A stretch of DNA of 64,000 bases from positions 24,817 to 88,816 of the IMG/VR virus record IMGVR_UViG_3300027759_003827. The stretch is one strand, 5' to 3'. The translations under genes and the position numbers were made by a program. Position 1 is the stretch's first letter. Every line of letters begins with the position of its first letter. Shown one piece after another: positions 47,457 through 57,004 of this stretch. The notes under the pieces were generated by a model. That model was not told where the DNA came from. It saw only the letters and a list, made by a program, of their open reading frames with translations, and ran no database searches. Origin of the DNA: a virus.

Positions 47457-50400
47457 CTATATAGTTATACCTATTATTTTATAATATTCTCTTAAATAAG
47501 GTAAAGCATCTGGCGATGTCTCCTTCCATTTATTTGTATGCCATAAATCATACTCTGCTAATGCTTTATTTACTATGCTAGTTGTATCACCTTGAGGAGG
47601 TCTAAGTACTACAAAGTAATCAGTTTTTCCTAACTGCCCTCCACTTAATGCAAGACTCTTTTTCCCTACAGTATTACCCACATTACCTCCAATTCCTGTA
47701 GCTACGTTACCGTTTACAGCAGTTATAATATCTCCATGACCTGCTCCCGACCAAGTTCTGGTCGTAAAAGTCAGAGTATTTCCATTTCTATTTGCTACTA
47801 CTAGATCTCCTGCTTGAATTTTGGTCTTACCTGGATCTAAGACCTGCCAGCCGTTAGGTTTACTTCTTAGAGCTTGCGCATATTCACTATGATACGAATT
47901 ATAAGGAAAATTACTTACTCCTGCCTGTTTCATTACATAACTAATAAAGCCAGCACTCCACGGGTACTTGCTGTTAAATTCATCGCTTAGTGTAGTTATA
48001 GAAGCTAAAGATATTTGTAAGGCATCTGATCTTTTTCCAGGTGTTTCTATTAGTACTGGTGTTTTTAATTTTATCATCTGTCCTTTTATCTTAGTTAGCC
48101 ATTCATTATTTTGAATAGTATGTACTAACCCAGTTACAATAAAGGCAATTTTAGTCTTACCGCCTTCTCCTTGGTAGGTATAAGGCAACCTATCATTTGG
48201 AACAGTAAAACCATTCATCATCATTATACCGCTTATACCGTCTACTGTCAACTCTAACTCAAGAGGTATGTACGGAGAGGCACTAGTTAGGGGATTTGAT
48301 GATTTTGCTTTAGACATTCTTTCAAGGTAGTAGTTCTTAGCGGCTTCGATATTTTTAGGGTTATACCCTTCAAATTTACCATATAAACATTGTACGTGAC
48401 TATTAAATAAATCTGCTGCTTCCTGGTCAGAAGTAGCTCCGCTTTTGTTTACTACAGTAGCATTATTTCCTATAGTAGGATCTTCTTTTGATCGGGAATA
48501 CCTATCTTCATAAAACGTATTTAAGTGGCTATACGGAGAATGGTCTTTAGAGTTTACTGATCCTGTTTCTGCTTGTGCAGATATTGCAATTTTACTTGCT
48601 AATTTAGAAGAAATTACAGTATTAAGGCGAAATTCTCTCGTTATACTCTTTGTTCCTACTATTGATATTGATCCTGGTGCTTCTGGAGATGCAATAATAG
48701 ATCCGTCTAAAGGTAATTGTCCGGAAGTTACGGGAGTAGTAGCATTTTTTGCACCTTGTTCTGTCTGACTTAATACTGTATCTTTTAAAGGTACCCATTG
48801 GTCATCTACTATTTGTATCGTATTAGATTCATCTAGATAACTAACTCTAAAAGAGTTTACTCCTCCTAAACACTTATTAATATCTATTAGAATTTGATCT
48901 AAAAAAGGCTTAAGGTTGACTGCATGTTCAGGATCGTTTCTTGACATATTAAGGCATAGATCTAATAGGTACTGTGTATTTACAAGTATACTCATTAGAT
49001 TGCCTTTATATTTAGCAGAATCTGTTCCATCATTTGTCGTAAAACTTGCTCCTCCTTTTTCAAGGTCTTGTGTTACTACGTTATTTGTCTCTGTATTAAA
49101 AAGCGGTGGGGAAAGTTTTTTTATAATCTCATCAGTAGTAAAAAGTTTTCTATAGTATTTTTGACCTTTTTGCATAGGGATCATACATATAGTAGGATCT
49201 ATAGAAAACTGTTGAGGTATAGTAAAGCAAAAATTAGTTGTTGGATTAAAATCAATGTAAATAAAAGGATGCTTTTTAGTGCCTATTGGGTTTGTACTTA
49301 CAGCTGGTGCACCTGTTTTACGAGATTGGTTAGAATCGTAAATTAAACACATATTATTTAAAAACGCAAGTAAGTATCCGAGAGTTATGTATGTTGGAGA
49401 TCTAACATCATTTACAACACCTTCTACTCCGCCCTGTTTGTATTTTATAACATAAGCTTTGCAAAGGGCTTTAAAATCTACAGCATCAACTTTCTTATAC
49501 GTCTCTACTGAGCTATCCCCTATTATAGCACTACTAAAGCCTTTTATTGCATAATTTAATAACTTAAATTCTGTAAAATTTTCACCTTTAACTATTGTAA
49601 AGTCTGGGTTAGTTGTTTTACCTGTTGCATCAAAGACATTATTTAGAGCTCCATCTGTATAAAACTTTCTTGTAGTTTCTAAGATATCATGTACATAGAC
49701 TCCTGTCTTCTTTAATGCTGCTGCTTGTGCTTGTGCTTGTACGATTGTAAGCATGGCTTGTAAAGCGGAACTAAATCCTTCAGGAGATTTTGTTTGAGCT
49801 ATATCCGCCTGTGTTATAGTAGTGTCTGCAGTTCCGGTATTTGCTGAAGTAGCTCTATTACCGGTTGCGTCATACTTCTTACCGTTTACTTTAAAATCGT
49901 AAAAAGGAGTAAGGTTATTAGTAGTTATAGTTAGTGTAACGGGTACTGATGGAGCTACATTATTAGCGCGGGTAATTGCTGGGTATTCCTTTCCTTTAAA
50001 ATCGGCAGTAACATCTGCTTGCTCTTTTGGGCCGTTATACGCAACGTTAGGTACTTTGATACCGGTCCAGGTTGCAGTAATTGTAAAGTCATTATCTAAA
50101 ATAGGGGCGACACTATTGGCTTTTTTATTGCCATTATGTTTTAGACTTATCGCAGGATAAATCACTGAATTGGCTCCTCCAAGCCATTGATCTATTGCAG
50201 TAGTTACTTGATTTGCGGTAGGTGAATAGTTAACCCATTCTGCAGGCACGTTTACTGTTATCTTTAGGTCAACATATCCTACAATATACTGCTCTACTGT
50301 GGAATTCGGGTTATCTTCCTGATAAAACGGTTTGTCGTATCGAGTTCCGTACGTTGTACTAACTAAGTCTGGCCAACCCTCGTAGCCTGTAGTTCCTTCT

Positions 50401-51953
50401 ATCTTACCAGGAATAGGTACTTCTCTACCCTTTGGACCGAGTTGGTAAGTAGCTATAGCTCCTATCGCTTTATTTAAATATGAACCTTTTAAATCAAAAA
50501 ATAAATCTAATGCGTCAGTCTCTTTACCTGTTCCATCGTCATATCCAAATGTTGCTTCTTTTAGTAGTCTATTAAGTACAGTAAGATCTAAGCTTGCACC
50601 TAAGGTGTCTGAAGTTTGTACTCTTAAAAATTCAGTAAGGTGTCTTATATAAAAGCCTGCGAACTTTTTAATATATCCTGCTTTTACGGCTGGATCTGTA
50701 AATACATTAAACGCACTATCTGGGATAAAGACGACCCATTCGGTGCCAGAAAGAGGTCCGTCTATACTTCCAAATGCTTTAGCTTCTAAGGCCTCTACAG
50801 TAGGTATTGGAAATCCGTATTCAATTAAAAACTTTGTATAGGTATATGTACTCTCCTTATGTATGTACTTATGTATAAGCTTATAAAGCTCGGTAAGAGA
50901 TGTTGATGCAGCTTCTGGAGGCTCTGCAGGTTTTACTTGTGCATTTGCAGATCCGGCAGCTAATTGAGCTGCAAGATCTTCGTTAATTTTTTTCTGTATA
51001 GCTATCTGTTTTAAGATATACTCTTGAAGTCTTTCATATTCTTCAATCTGTCCAGCTGGTAAAGTATAGGATTGATTTGCTTTCGTTGAATCCATTATAG
51101 CACCATGACCTATCAACTTTACAGTACAGTCGTAGCCTCCATCTTGAGTGGCATTAAAGTTAAATCCGGTTACTATACCGTACATTCCTCCGTAATTTCC
51201 GTCTGTCTCTCTCGTCTTGGTATTAATTTTAGTTATTATATCTTCTTTTCTTAAATTATCATTAAAAAGCCCTTCAATTCCGTATATATTATCTGTTTGA
51301 AAGGTACCGTCATTAAGGTAGTACTGTGTATGTCCCCATTCGAGTATCATAGAATAACCTAACCTAAAATAAAGAGCTTCAATAACATTAAGCTGGTTTA
51401 AATTGTTAACTCTAAAATTAACGGTAGCTTGTCTTAATGAACCTAAACGTCCTAAAGTTTCTATTGTTACAGAAGTTAGACCAGGCATTGGAACAAATCC
51501 TAGTTCTGTCGTACCTCCGAGACCGTAAGCACCTAATGTAACACCTGTAAGATTTGCTCTATTATCTGCACTTATTCCTTCTCTTAAGTTAATCCCGTCC
51601 CCAACTTGTACAGAAGTGCCTGCTTCAAGTATCCAATCCTGTGCTAAACTATCTTCTTTATCAAGTAGTCCTGTTCCTAGAGCATTATATATTTGCTTAG
51701 TTGTAACGTCGTATGGCTTAGCTGCTTTTTCATTCTCATTAATTTTTTCTAAAGTTCTACCAATTACATTAACAGAGGATGCAAGACGTACCCATGCTGT
51801 TTTATTGGCTAAAAATAAAACCTCTTCAAGACCCCTTTTATTTTCTGCTGTTCCGCCAGTACTGTTACGATTAGCTCTTATATCAAACTGAGATAAGACA
51901 TAGCTTCGAAAAGGAGCGCCGAGAACATTGGATAATTTTATATTAGAATCCAT
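47457..51953 (-). CDS. large baseplate hub protein with C-terminal peptidase-like domain
   Basis: 1498 residues. The N-terminal 300 residues include VTIETLGRLGSLRQATVNFRV and YSMILEWGHT, like gp27-type hub domains. The middle is long and beta-rich. A C-terminal region (about 1360-1470) reads YPWSAGFISYVMKQAGVSNF, then AGDLVVANRNG and GHGDIITAVNG. This matches DUF2272/CHAP-like cell-wall peptidases. It is therefore a candidate hub plus puncturing or wall-degrading enzyme. It overlaps the LysM wedge gene by 11 bases. Confidence 0.82.
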   Translation of the reverse strand: MDSNIKLSNVLGAPFRSYVLSQFDIRANRNSTGGTAENKRGLEEVLFLANKTAWVRLASSVNVIGRTLEKINENEKAAKPYDVTTKQIYNALGTGLLDKEDSLAQDWILEAGTSVQVGDGINLREGISADNRANLTGVTLGAYGLGGTTELGFVPMPGLTSVTIETLGRLGSLRQATVNFRVNNLNQLNVIEALYFRLGYSMILEWGHTQYYLNDGTFQTDNIYGIEGLFNDNLRKEDIITKINTKTRETDGNYGGMYGIVTGFNFNATQDGGYDCTVKLIGHGAIMDSTKANQSYTLPAGQIEEYERLQEYILKQIAIQKKINEDLAAQLAAGSANAQVKPAEPPEAASTSLTELYKLIHKYIHKESTYTYTKFLIEYGFPIPTVEALEAKAFGSIDGPLSGTEWVVFIPDSAFNVFTDPAVKAGYIKKFAGFYIRHLTEFLRVQTSDTLGASLDLTVLNRLLKEATFGYDDGTGKETDALDLFFDLKGSYLNKAIGAIATYQLGPKGREVPIPGKIEGTTGYEGWPDLVSTTYGTRYDKPFYQEDNPNSTVEQYIVGYVDLKITVNVPAEWVNYSPTANQVTTAIDQWLGGANSVIYPAISLKHNGNKKANSVAPILDNDFTITATWTGIKVPNVAYNGPKEQADVTADFKGKEYPAITRANNVAPSVPVTLTITTNNLTPFYDFKVNGKKYDATGNRATSANTGTADTTITQADIAQTKSPEGFSSALQAMLTIVQAQAQAAALKKTGVYVHDILETTRKFYTDGALNNVFDATGKTTNPDFTIVKGENFTEFKLLNYAIKGFSSAIIGDSSVETYKKVDAVDFKALCKAYVIKYKQGGVEGVVNDVRSPTYITLGYLLAFLNNMCLIYDSNQSRKTGAPAVSTNPIGTKKHPFIYIDFNPTTNFCFTIPQQFSIDPTICMIPMQKGQKYYRKLFTTDEIIKKLSPPLFNTETNNVVTQDLEKGGASFTTNDGTDSAKYKGNLMSILVNTQYLLDLCLNMSRNDPEHAVNLKPFLDQILIDINKCLGGVNSFRVSYLDESNTIQIVDDQWVPLKDTVLSQTEQGAKNATTPVTSGQLPLDGSIIASPEAPGSISIVGTKSITREFRLNTVISSKLASKIAISAQAETGSVNSKDHSPYSHLNTFYEDRYSRSKEDPTIGNNATVVNKSGATSDQEAADLFNSHVQCLYGKFEGYNPKNIEAAKNYYLERMSKAKSSNPLTSASPYIPLELELTVDGISGIMMMNGFTVPNDRLPYTYQGEGGKTKIAFIVTGLVHTIQNNEWLTKIKGQMIKLKTPVLIETPGKRSDALQISLASITTLSDEFNSKYPWSAGFISYVMKQAGVSNFPYNSYHSEYAQALRSKPNGWQVLDPGKTKIQAGDLVVANRNGNTLTFTTRTWSGAGHGDIITAVNGNVATGIGGNVGNTVGKKSLALSGGQLGKTDYFVVLRPPQGDTTSIVNKALAEYDLWHTNKWKETSPDALPYLREYYKIIGITI

Positions 51954-52251
51954 TATTTACAGAATTATAATTGTTTAGTATTATTTTAAGGTTGATTGGA
52001 ATTCTTAATTGAATACCAATAGGAGGGTATATTGAATCCCCGGGTAAAGCGTTTGCTGATGCAATAACCCACCACAGACTTGAATCCTGATAGAAGTCTT
52101 GTGCGATTAAATCTAATCGATCATTAACTGTTGTAATAACATAATAATCAGAATTAGTTGGCTGTACTTCTGGGTAGATGTTAGTCTCGTAGTAAGTACT
52201 TCCGGTTAAATTTAGTCTTGTGACAGGTATATTTTTATATCTTGATTGCAT
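51943..52251 (-). CDS. LysM-domain baseplate wedge protein (gp53-like)
   Basis: 102 residues. DRLDLIAQDFYQDSSLWWVIASANAL followed by IQLRIPINLK is a LysM-like fold, as in T4 gp53 and phage baseplate wedge proteins where LysM organises the inner baseplate. It lies between the hub and a 618-residue baseplate protein. Size and place agree. Confidence 0.82.
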   Translation of the reverse strand: MQSRYKNIPVTRLNLTGSTYYETNIYPEVQPTNSDYYVITTVNDRLDLIAQDFYQDSSLWWVIASANALPGDSIYPPIGIQLRIPINLKIILNNYNSVNNGF

Positions 52252-52253
52252 TA

Positions 52254-54110
52254 TTACTGTGTTTGACTTGCTTGGTTAATAACACCTTGAGCTACTACTG
52301 CGGTTGATTGTAAGAAATCTCCGTTATTTGCAAGCAACGGTACAAAGTTGTTATTTAGAGTTACTCTTCGCGGTAATATATCCATAATAGGTTTAAAGCT
52401 ACATTGTACTGAAACCATATGAGGTAATTGTCTTACGTCATCTTCTCCTTGCTTAATACCTGTTGTTGCTTCAGTTCGAAAGGCTTGAGCAGTAGTAGCA
52501 GGATCTCCTGAGTTTATAAATTCGTTTAATTGAATTTCCCAAGGCGTGTTACCATTATCAATAGTCACGTTTACACTCTCTAAAAAACCCGGTACTCTAT
52601 AAAGATAATCACCAATTGTCAATTTAACAACACTTCCGCGCATTAAATTATAAGTTGCAGAATAGTCAGGATACACTTGTGATACGAGATGATTTAGCTT
52701 TTGATACATTGGTTTAAGTTCTTGTCTACTTTGCGCAAACATTTTAAAGCTAAAGCCAATACTTCTATCAAATCCTTGGTAAGTTCTAAAAGTCTCACCT
52801 CTACCCACATACTTAAACGTATTATAACTAGCTTGATTACTATCACTAATTTGGCCATCTAGAAAAGCTCTGAAAACTAAAGCTGCAGCAGTTGACCCGT
52901 CAGGATCATCGTTATCTATACACTCAAAAGCAAATTTTATAATATCGTTTGTAGCTAAAAGATTTCCCTTATCGTCTTCTAGATCCCAAGGCTTTTGATT
53001 GCTTGTATTAAAGTAAAAAGGTGCTAAAGCATTTAACTTATCTACACCGGTATTATTAGTAGTATCAGTATAGTTAACTCTAGCTCTAGGTGCGCCTGGA
53101 TTACCAATATTTAACCTTGTAACTATATCGGTTTTAGCTCCGTAGTTATCCGCATTGTACGGAATAACTGGTGTTTGTCCGTCGTTTGTTTGCTTTCTAA
53201 AGTCTTGAATCTTAGCCTGAGTTGGTGATCCAGGATTAGTTGTACGAGTATCTTGTGCAGCAAGCTGTTGATATGTAAATGCTATAGCAGAGTAAGGGCG
53301 TTGAATTCCTGCTACAGTAAATCCATTAGTGTATTCTATTTTTGCAGCATCGGTATCTGTATATCTAAAAATTCTTGTAAAGCCATCTCCGTAAGTAGAG
53401 CCTGGACCTCCTGGATAATTGAATAATTGATTTTGTATAGATGAAATACCTAATCTATCTACTAGAAGAGGGTCAATTCCTATAGCATAAGTTGTATCTG
53501 AGCTTACAAGAAAGTTTTTATTGCTTATTAACTTTAAAGCACGTAAAATAGAAAGTCTATTAGTGGCTGTTGTATTGTTTTGAGGTGCACCTACAATGTA
53601 TTGATAAGTTTGTCGTACAGATTCATATACACTAGGGCTATTACCGTGTCTATTAAAGTGAGTTCCAGTACCTTGAACACCTACCTGTGCAATAGTATTT
53701 GCGGGATTGTATACTTGTGTAACGGGTATAACTGCATTGCCTAAGGATAATCCTACAAACTGTAATGAATTAGGTACTTGAGTTTTAGGATTAGTTAACT
53801 GTAATCCTTTTTGTTTTTGTATAAAAGCAGTACCTTGTGGTGCAGATTTAAAAAACCTCTTTATACGTTCAGTATCTATTACTGCTGCCTTAGTAGTATA
53901 TGTTCCATTTACTAGAGAGCTTATCGCTCCCCCTCTTACTGGGTAATCTAAGCTAGTTCTATTAAGCTCATAAAAGTCTTTAAAATCCGTAGGGGTATTA
54001 ACAGTCTCAATAGGAGCTTGAATAAATGGTTGACCGCTATCTCCGCCTCCAGGCTGATCCATGCCAAATCGTAAGCTAGTAAGGTTTGTCTTGAAGTTAA
54101 TTAACGGCAT
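52254..54110 (-). CDS. baseplate/tail-tube-associated protein
   Basis: 618 residues. A long low-complexity N-terminal half (rich in Asn, Thr, Gln) leads to a folded C-terminal part about 430-590 (TYNLMRGSVVKLTIGDYLYRV, then GFLESVNVTIDNGNTPWEIQLNE and VSVQCSFKPI). That strand pattern resembles tail tube initiators or gp48/gp54-type proteins. It sits between LysM wedge and tape measure, which supports this, but the assignment is not firm. Confidence 0.65.
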   Translation of the reverse strand: MPLINFKTNLTSLRFGMDQPGGGDSGQPFIQAPIETVNTPTDFKDFYELNRTSLDYPVRGGAISSLVNGTYTTKAAVIDTERIKRFFKSAPQGTAFIQKQKGLQLTNPKTQVPNSLQFVGLSLGNAVIPVTQVYNPANTIAQVGVQGTGTHFNRHGNSPSVYESVRQTYQYIVGAPQNNTTATNRLSILRALKLISNKNFLVSSDTTYAIGIDPLLVDRLGISSIQNQLFNYPGGPGSTYGDGFTRIFRYTDTDAAKIEYTNGFTVAGIQRPYSAIAFTYQQLAAQDTRTTNPGSPTQAKIQDFRKQTNDGQTPVIPYNADNYGAKTDIVTRLNIGNPGAPRARVNYTDTTNNTGVDKLNALAPFYFNTSNQKPWDLEDDKGNLLATNDIIKFAFECIDNDDPDGSTAAALVFRAFLDGQISDSNQASYNTFKYVGRGETFRTYQGFDRSIGFSFKMFAQSRQELKPMYQKLNHLVSQVYPDYSATYNLMRGSVVKLTIGDYLYRVPGFLESVNVTIDNGNTPWEIQLNEFINSGDPATTAQAFRTEATTGIKQGEDDVRQLPHMVSVQCSFKPIMDILPRRVTLNNNFVPLLANNGDFLQSTAVVAQGVINQASQTQ

Positions 54111-54111
54111 C

Positions 54112-54342
54112 TTATGATTTATTAGAGGCTTTTAAGAAATCTAAATATGTTGGTTGTGGTTTTGCGCCATAAGTAACGTCTAGTGGATTCTGACTTACAG
54201 GGATTACAGAGGAAGCTAAAAGAACGGAAGAGCCTCTTAATACTGTCGCTACGTTTTGAGGAGTTCCTTCGAACTGTCCTGTAAGGTTAGTTTTACCTTG
54301 CTTACTTAACTGCGAATTCTTTATTTGACCTAATACTGACAT
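54112..54342 (-). CDS. small virion-region protein
   Basis: 76 residues, begins MSVLGQIKNSQLSKQGKTNLTGQ. It is a short basic protein with no domain. It lies between the tape measure and the 618-residue baseplate gene with one-base spacing on both sides. A structural or assembly role is likely from position only. Confidence 0.6.
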   Translation of the reverse strand: MSVLGQIKNSQLSKQGKTNLTGQFEGTPQNVATVLRGSSVLLASSVIPVSQNPLDVTYGAKPQPTYLDFLKASNKS

Positions 54343-54343
54343 T

Positions 54344-56659
54344 TTAGACTACGTTTAATTGCTGTTGATTAGCATTTTTAAAGATAATTTGACCTATTTT
54401 AGCTCCATCTATATAAACATCTCCTGTACTTTTACCGTTTCCAGAAGTTACATTTGTTCCTGAAGGTGTATAAGAGGTTGAACTACTTGCAGTTGAAGAA
54501 GCTGGAGTTGATGCAGCGCTCATACCAGTGCTAGGTATTGAGGTAGTACTGCTAGGCATTGCAGTTGTTTCGCCTCCTCCTCCTGCTCCGCTAGCACCGG
54601 TATCCCCTGGAGCTCCTAAACTATCCATTCCGCTCATTGATGAATTATAGGCTAAGTACCCCATTAACGTTGCGAATGCTGCTGCACCTACTGCTATAGC
54701 GCCTGGCCCTAAATAGGCTGATCCTGCTGTTACAGAACTTGCTGCACCAGCAGCTTTTGTTGTCGCTATAGCTGTTTCCCCTGCTAAACGAGAGGCCATT
54801 GTACTAAGCTCTTGCCTACTCATTGCTAAGTTTATAGCGTTTGCTGTTTTTATAGCAAAGCTATATGATGCTGCTGCTGCTAATAGACCGACAATGCCTG
54901 CAAATACTGTTTTAAGATTTTTCATGTTAGCTAACCAATCAGCGACTTTAGTAATCATTGGAAGCAGTACAGTTGCCATTTGTGCAATAGAATTTTTAAT
55001 AGCATCCATTGTAGCAGCAAGTTTTTCTGATACTGAGGCTTGTTGTGCACTATTTACTGCTTCTTCTCCTAATGTAGCTACTATTTGCTGTCTTGTTTTG
55101 TGTTGTGCAACTAGTATATCATACTGAGTACGTAAATCAGCGCCTGCAGCTTCACCTAGTACTTTTGCTTTTTCTTGATCTCTGAACATTTCTGCAATTG
55201 AATCTCTACTCATACCTATGGCTTCCGCTTTAGCTCTCTGTGAGATAGAATCTAATTGATTCCATTTTGCATTATCGCCGATAAGTCTATTAAGCTCTAC
55301 CATTAGCCCTTTAGTATCATGAGAAAGGGCAAGCTGTCTTGCTTTAGATAACTCTAAATTTTCGCCTGTTAGTACTTCGGCTTCAAATTGCTTTTGTATA
55401 CTAGTTTCAAAATCTAAAAACTGATCTTGAGTTGCATTAATTTTATCAAGAGTAGTACCTAATGCTTTGGCTTGTATTACTGCTCCTGTTAACTCTTTAT
55501 AATTACCTCTAAAATTTTGATATACGGTTGCAGATACTTTGCCGACTTCTTCTAGTACCTGCTTTTCTGATAATTCTAATTTAACTCTTGCACCAGTTTC
55601 TTTAGTAATACCTGAGATGGTTTTATAAGTTCCCATTAGAGTATCTCCTGATTTTTTAGCAGCAAACTGTAGTAATGCCATACTTTCAGCAGAAGCGCCA
55701 GTACGTCTTTCAATTAGAGCGGTACTTAAGTTAAACTCTTGACTTTGTTTAACAATAAACCCTAACTGATTCTGTACACCTTCGTATGATTTTTCTAATT
55801 GATCGGCAGTTACACCTAATTGTAAGTTAGCTTTTGCAAGCTCTATGAAACCAGTCCTTAATTCTTTTCCTCTAGCTACACTAACTCCTAAATTTTTAGC
55901 TGTTTCAAACTGTTTAGATTCAAAGTCGGCAGCTAATTTAGCAAGAGCAATAAATCCAGTCACTATACCAGGGAGGACTGTTGTAAGGTCTGTTAAGCTA
56001 TCGCCTGCTGTTTTAAAAGTTTCTTTTATTCCAGCGCCCATTACTCCAAGCTGCCCTTTCCCTTCACCGGCTGCTTTTTGCATTTTTTCAAGAATCTTTT
56101 CTGCATTGACAAGTTGTCCTACAATAGGTACTTGTGCAAGACCTTTAAAGATTTTACCGAGATTACCCATAGAAGATTCGATCTTTCTTGCGTACATCTC
56201 TTGCTGTGCATATACTGCTAATTGTTCTTTCTGCTTTTCTTTAAGCTCTCTTGTCATCTTAAGGAAAGTGCTTGCAGAGATTAATTGGTTCTTTCGAGCA
56301 TTTTTAATATCTATCTCTGCTTGTGCAGTTCTCTTTAAAAATTCGTTTTTTTGCTTAGTTATATCTCTTTCCTTAATAGACCCGTCTGCTATAGCTATCT
56401 GTGTTTTTAAGATATCTTGGCTAGATTTAGCCATGCTCTGAAGATCTTTATTAATACCAGAAGCAACTGATTTTCCCCAATCTCTAGTCTGTCTAGCAGC
56501 ATCCGATAGGTTATCGTTAATTTCGTCTTTAAGAAGTCTGCCTATACTCTCAAAAGAATCTTTTAGTATTTCTACTGTTTCTTTTAACTGTTCAAATTTT
56601 TCATTAGTCTTTCCAGCTTCGTCAGAAGTATTTCCGCCACCACCAGTTGAAGTAGCCAT
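54344..56659 (-). CDS. tape measure protein
   Basis: 771 residues from the ATG at 56659 (MATSTGGGG). An earlier ATG at 56683 lies only four bases after a TATTTAT element, so the later start is preferred. Long charged coiled coils (about 15-180), then Ala/Gly-rich hydrophobic helices (about 230-260 and 595-670), and a Ser/Thr-rich C-terminus are typical of tape measures. It sets tail length and is ejected into the cell. It lies after the gp26-like frameshift gene, as expected. Confidence 0.85.
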   Translation of the reverse strand: MATSTGGGGNTSDEAGKTNEKFEQLKETVEILKDSFESIGRLLKDEINDNLSDAARQTRDWGKSVASGINKDLQSMAKSSQDILKTQIAIADGSIKERDITKQKNEFLKRTAQAEIDIKNARKNQLISASTFLKMTRELKEKQKEQLAVYAQQEMYARKIESSMGNLGKIFKGLAQVPIVGQLVNAEKILEKMQKAAGEGKGQLGVMGAGIKETFKTAGDSLTDLTTVLPGIVTGFIALAKLAADFESKQFETAKNLGVSVARGKELRTGFIELAKANLQLGVTADQLEKSYEGVQNQLGFIVKQSQEFNLSTALIERRTGASAESMALLQFAAKKSGDTLMGTYKTISGITKETGARVKLELSEKQVLEEVGKVSATVYQNFRGNYKELTGAVIQAKALGTTLDKINATQDQFLDFETSIQKQFEAEVLTGENLELSKARQLALSHDTKGLMVELNRLIGDNAKWNQLDSISQRAKAEAIGMSRDSIAEMFRDQEKAKVLGEAAGADLRTQYDILVAQHKTRQQIVATLGEEAVNSAQQASVSEKLAATMDAIKNSIAQMATVLLPMITKVADWLANMKNLKTVFAGIVGLLAAAASYSFAIKTANAINLAMSRQELSTMASRLAGETAIATTKAAGAASSVTAGSAYLGPGAIAVGAAAFATLMGYLAYNSSMSGMDSLGAPGDTGASGAGGGGETTAMPSSTTSIPSTGMSAASTPASSTASSSTSYTPSGTNVTSGNGKSTGDVYIDGAKIGQIIFKNANQQQLNVV

Positions 56660-56687
56660 GTAAAATTTACGTAGTAAGTCCATGTAT

Positions 56688-56694
56688 ATAAATA
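56688..56694 (-). promoter_or_regulatory. TATTTAT element, candidate phage promoter
   Basis: TATTTAT on the minus strand, 28 nt before the preferred tape-measure start. Confidence 0.45.
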
Positions 56695-56704
56695 GAGAAA
56701 GTGC

Positions 56705-57004
56705 CTATTTTTTAGACACTTTGCTCGTATATGTAGGTATTGCTTTAGTTGAGTTTGGAATTCCTGGTTTTGCTAGAGGTTTATTAGCTGTAACTAATTT
56801 TCCTTTGTTACTAGCTTGATCGTTTGCTTCTTGCTGTTTTTCGTAAAAATCATTCATAGTTTTATAAGTGAAATTACGTAGCCAAATAGGCATATTATAT
56901 ACAGTCTCCCAATTATAACCTCCTTTTCCGTAGAATACTATCTCATGTATTTGGGTAAAGAGAGCGGATCTATACTCCTGTGGAAGGATAAAAAAAGGAA
57001 GCTT
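56705..57004 (-). CDS. frameshift extension of the gp26-like gene (gp51-like C-terminal part)
   Basis: The +1 frame relative to the 254-residue gene is open from 57004 to the TAA at 56705 (99 codons). It contains RSALFTQIHEIVFYGKGGY and NMPIWLRNFTYKTMNDFYE, a conserved-looking domain. No ATG, GTG or TTG occurs before the Met at 56893. A start there would cut the domain in two. The two frames overlap by about 35 nt around a T7 run at 56990-56996. A fused product of about 346 residues would resemble the paired tape-measure chaperones of other phages. An assembly error in the T run is the alternative. Confidence 0.68.
   Translation of the reverse strand, partial: KLPFFILPQEYRSALFTQIHEIVFYGKGGYNWETVYNMPIWLRNFTYKTMNDFYEKQQEANDQASNKGKLVTANKPLAKPGIPNSTKAIPTYTSKVSKK

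Noticed and set aside
55845-56441. Plus-strand 198-residue frame opposite the tape measure
   Set aside because: Shadow of the coiled-coil coding sequence; no leader and opposite to all neighbours.
56705-56893. Independent 62-residue gene
   Set aside because: The conserved domain extends upstream of that ATG in the same frame with no start codon, favouring a frameshift product.
56894-57004. Plain sequencing error in the T7 run
   Set aside because: Not excluded, but the tail-chaperone position is where programmed shifts are common, so a natural shift is the better explanation.
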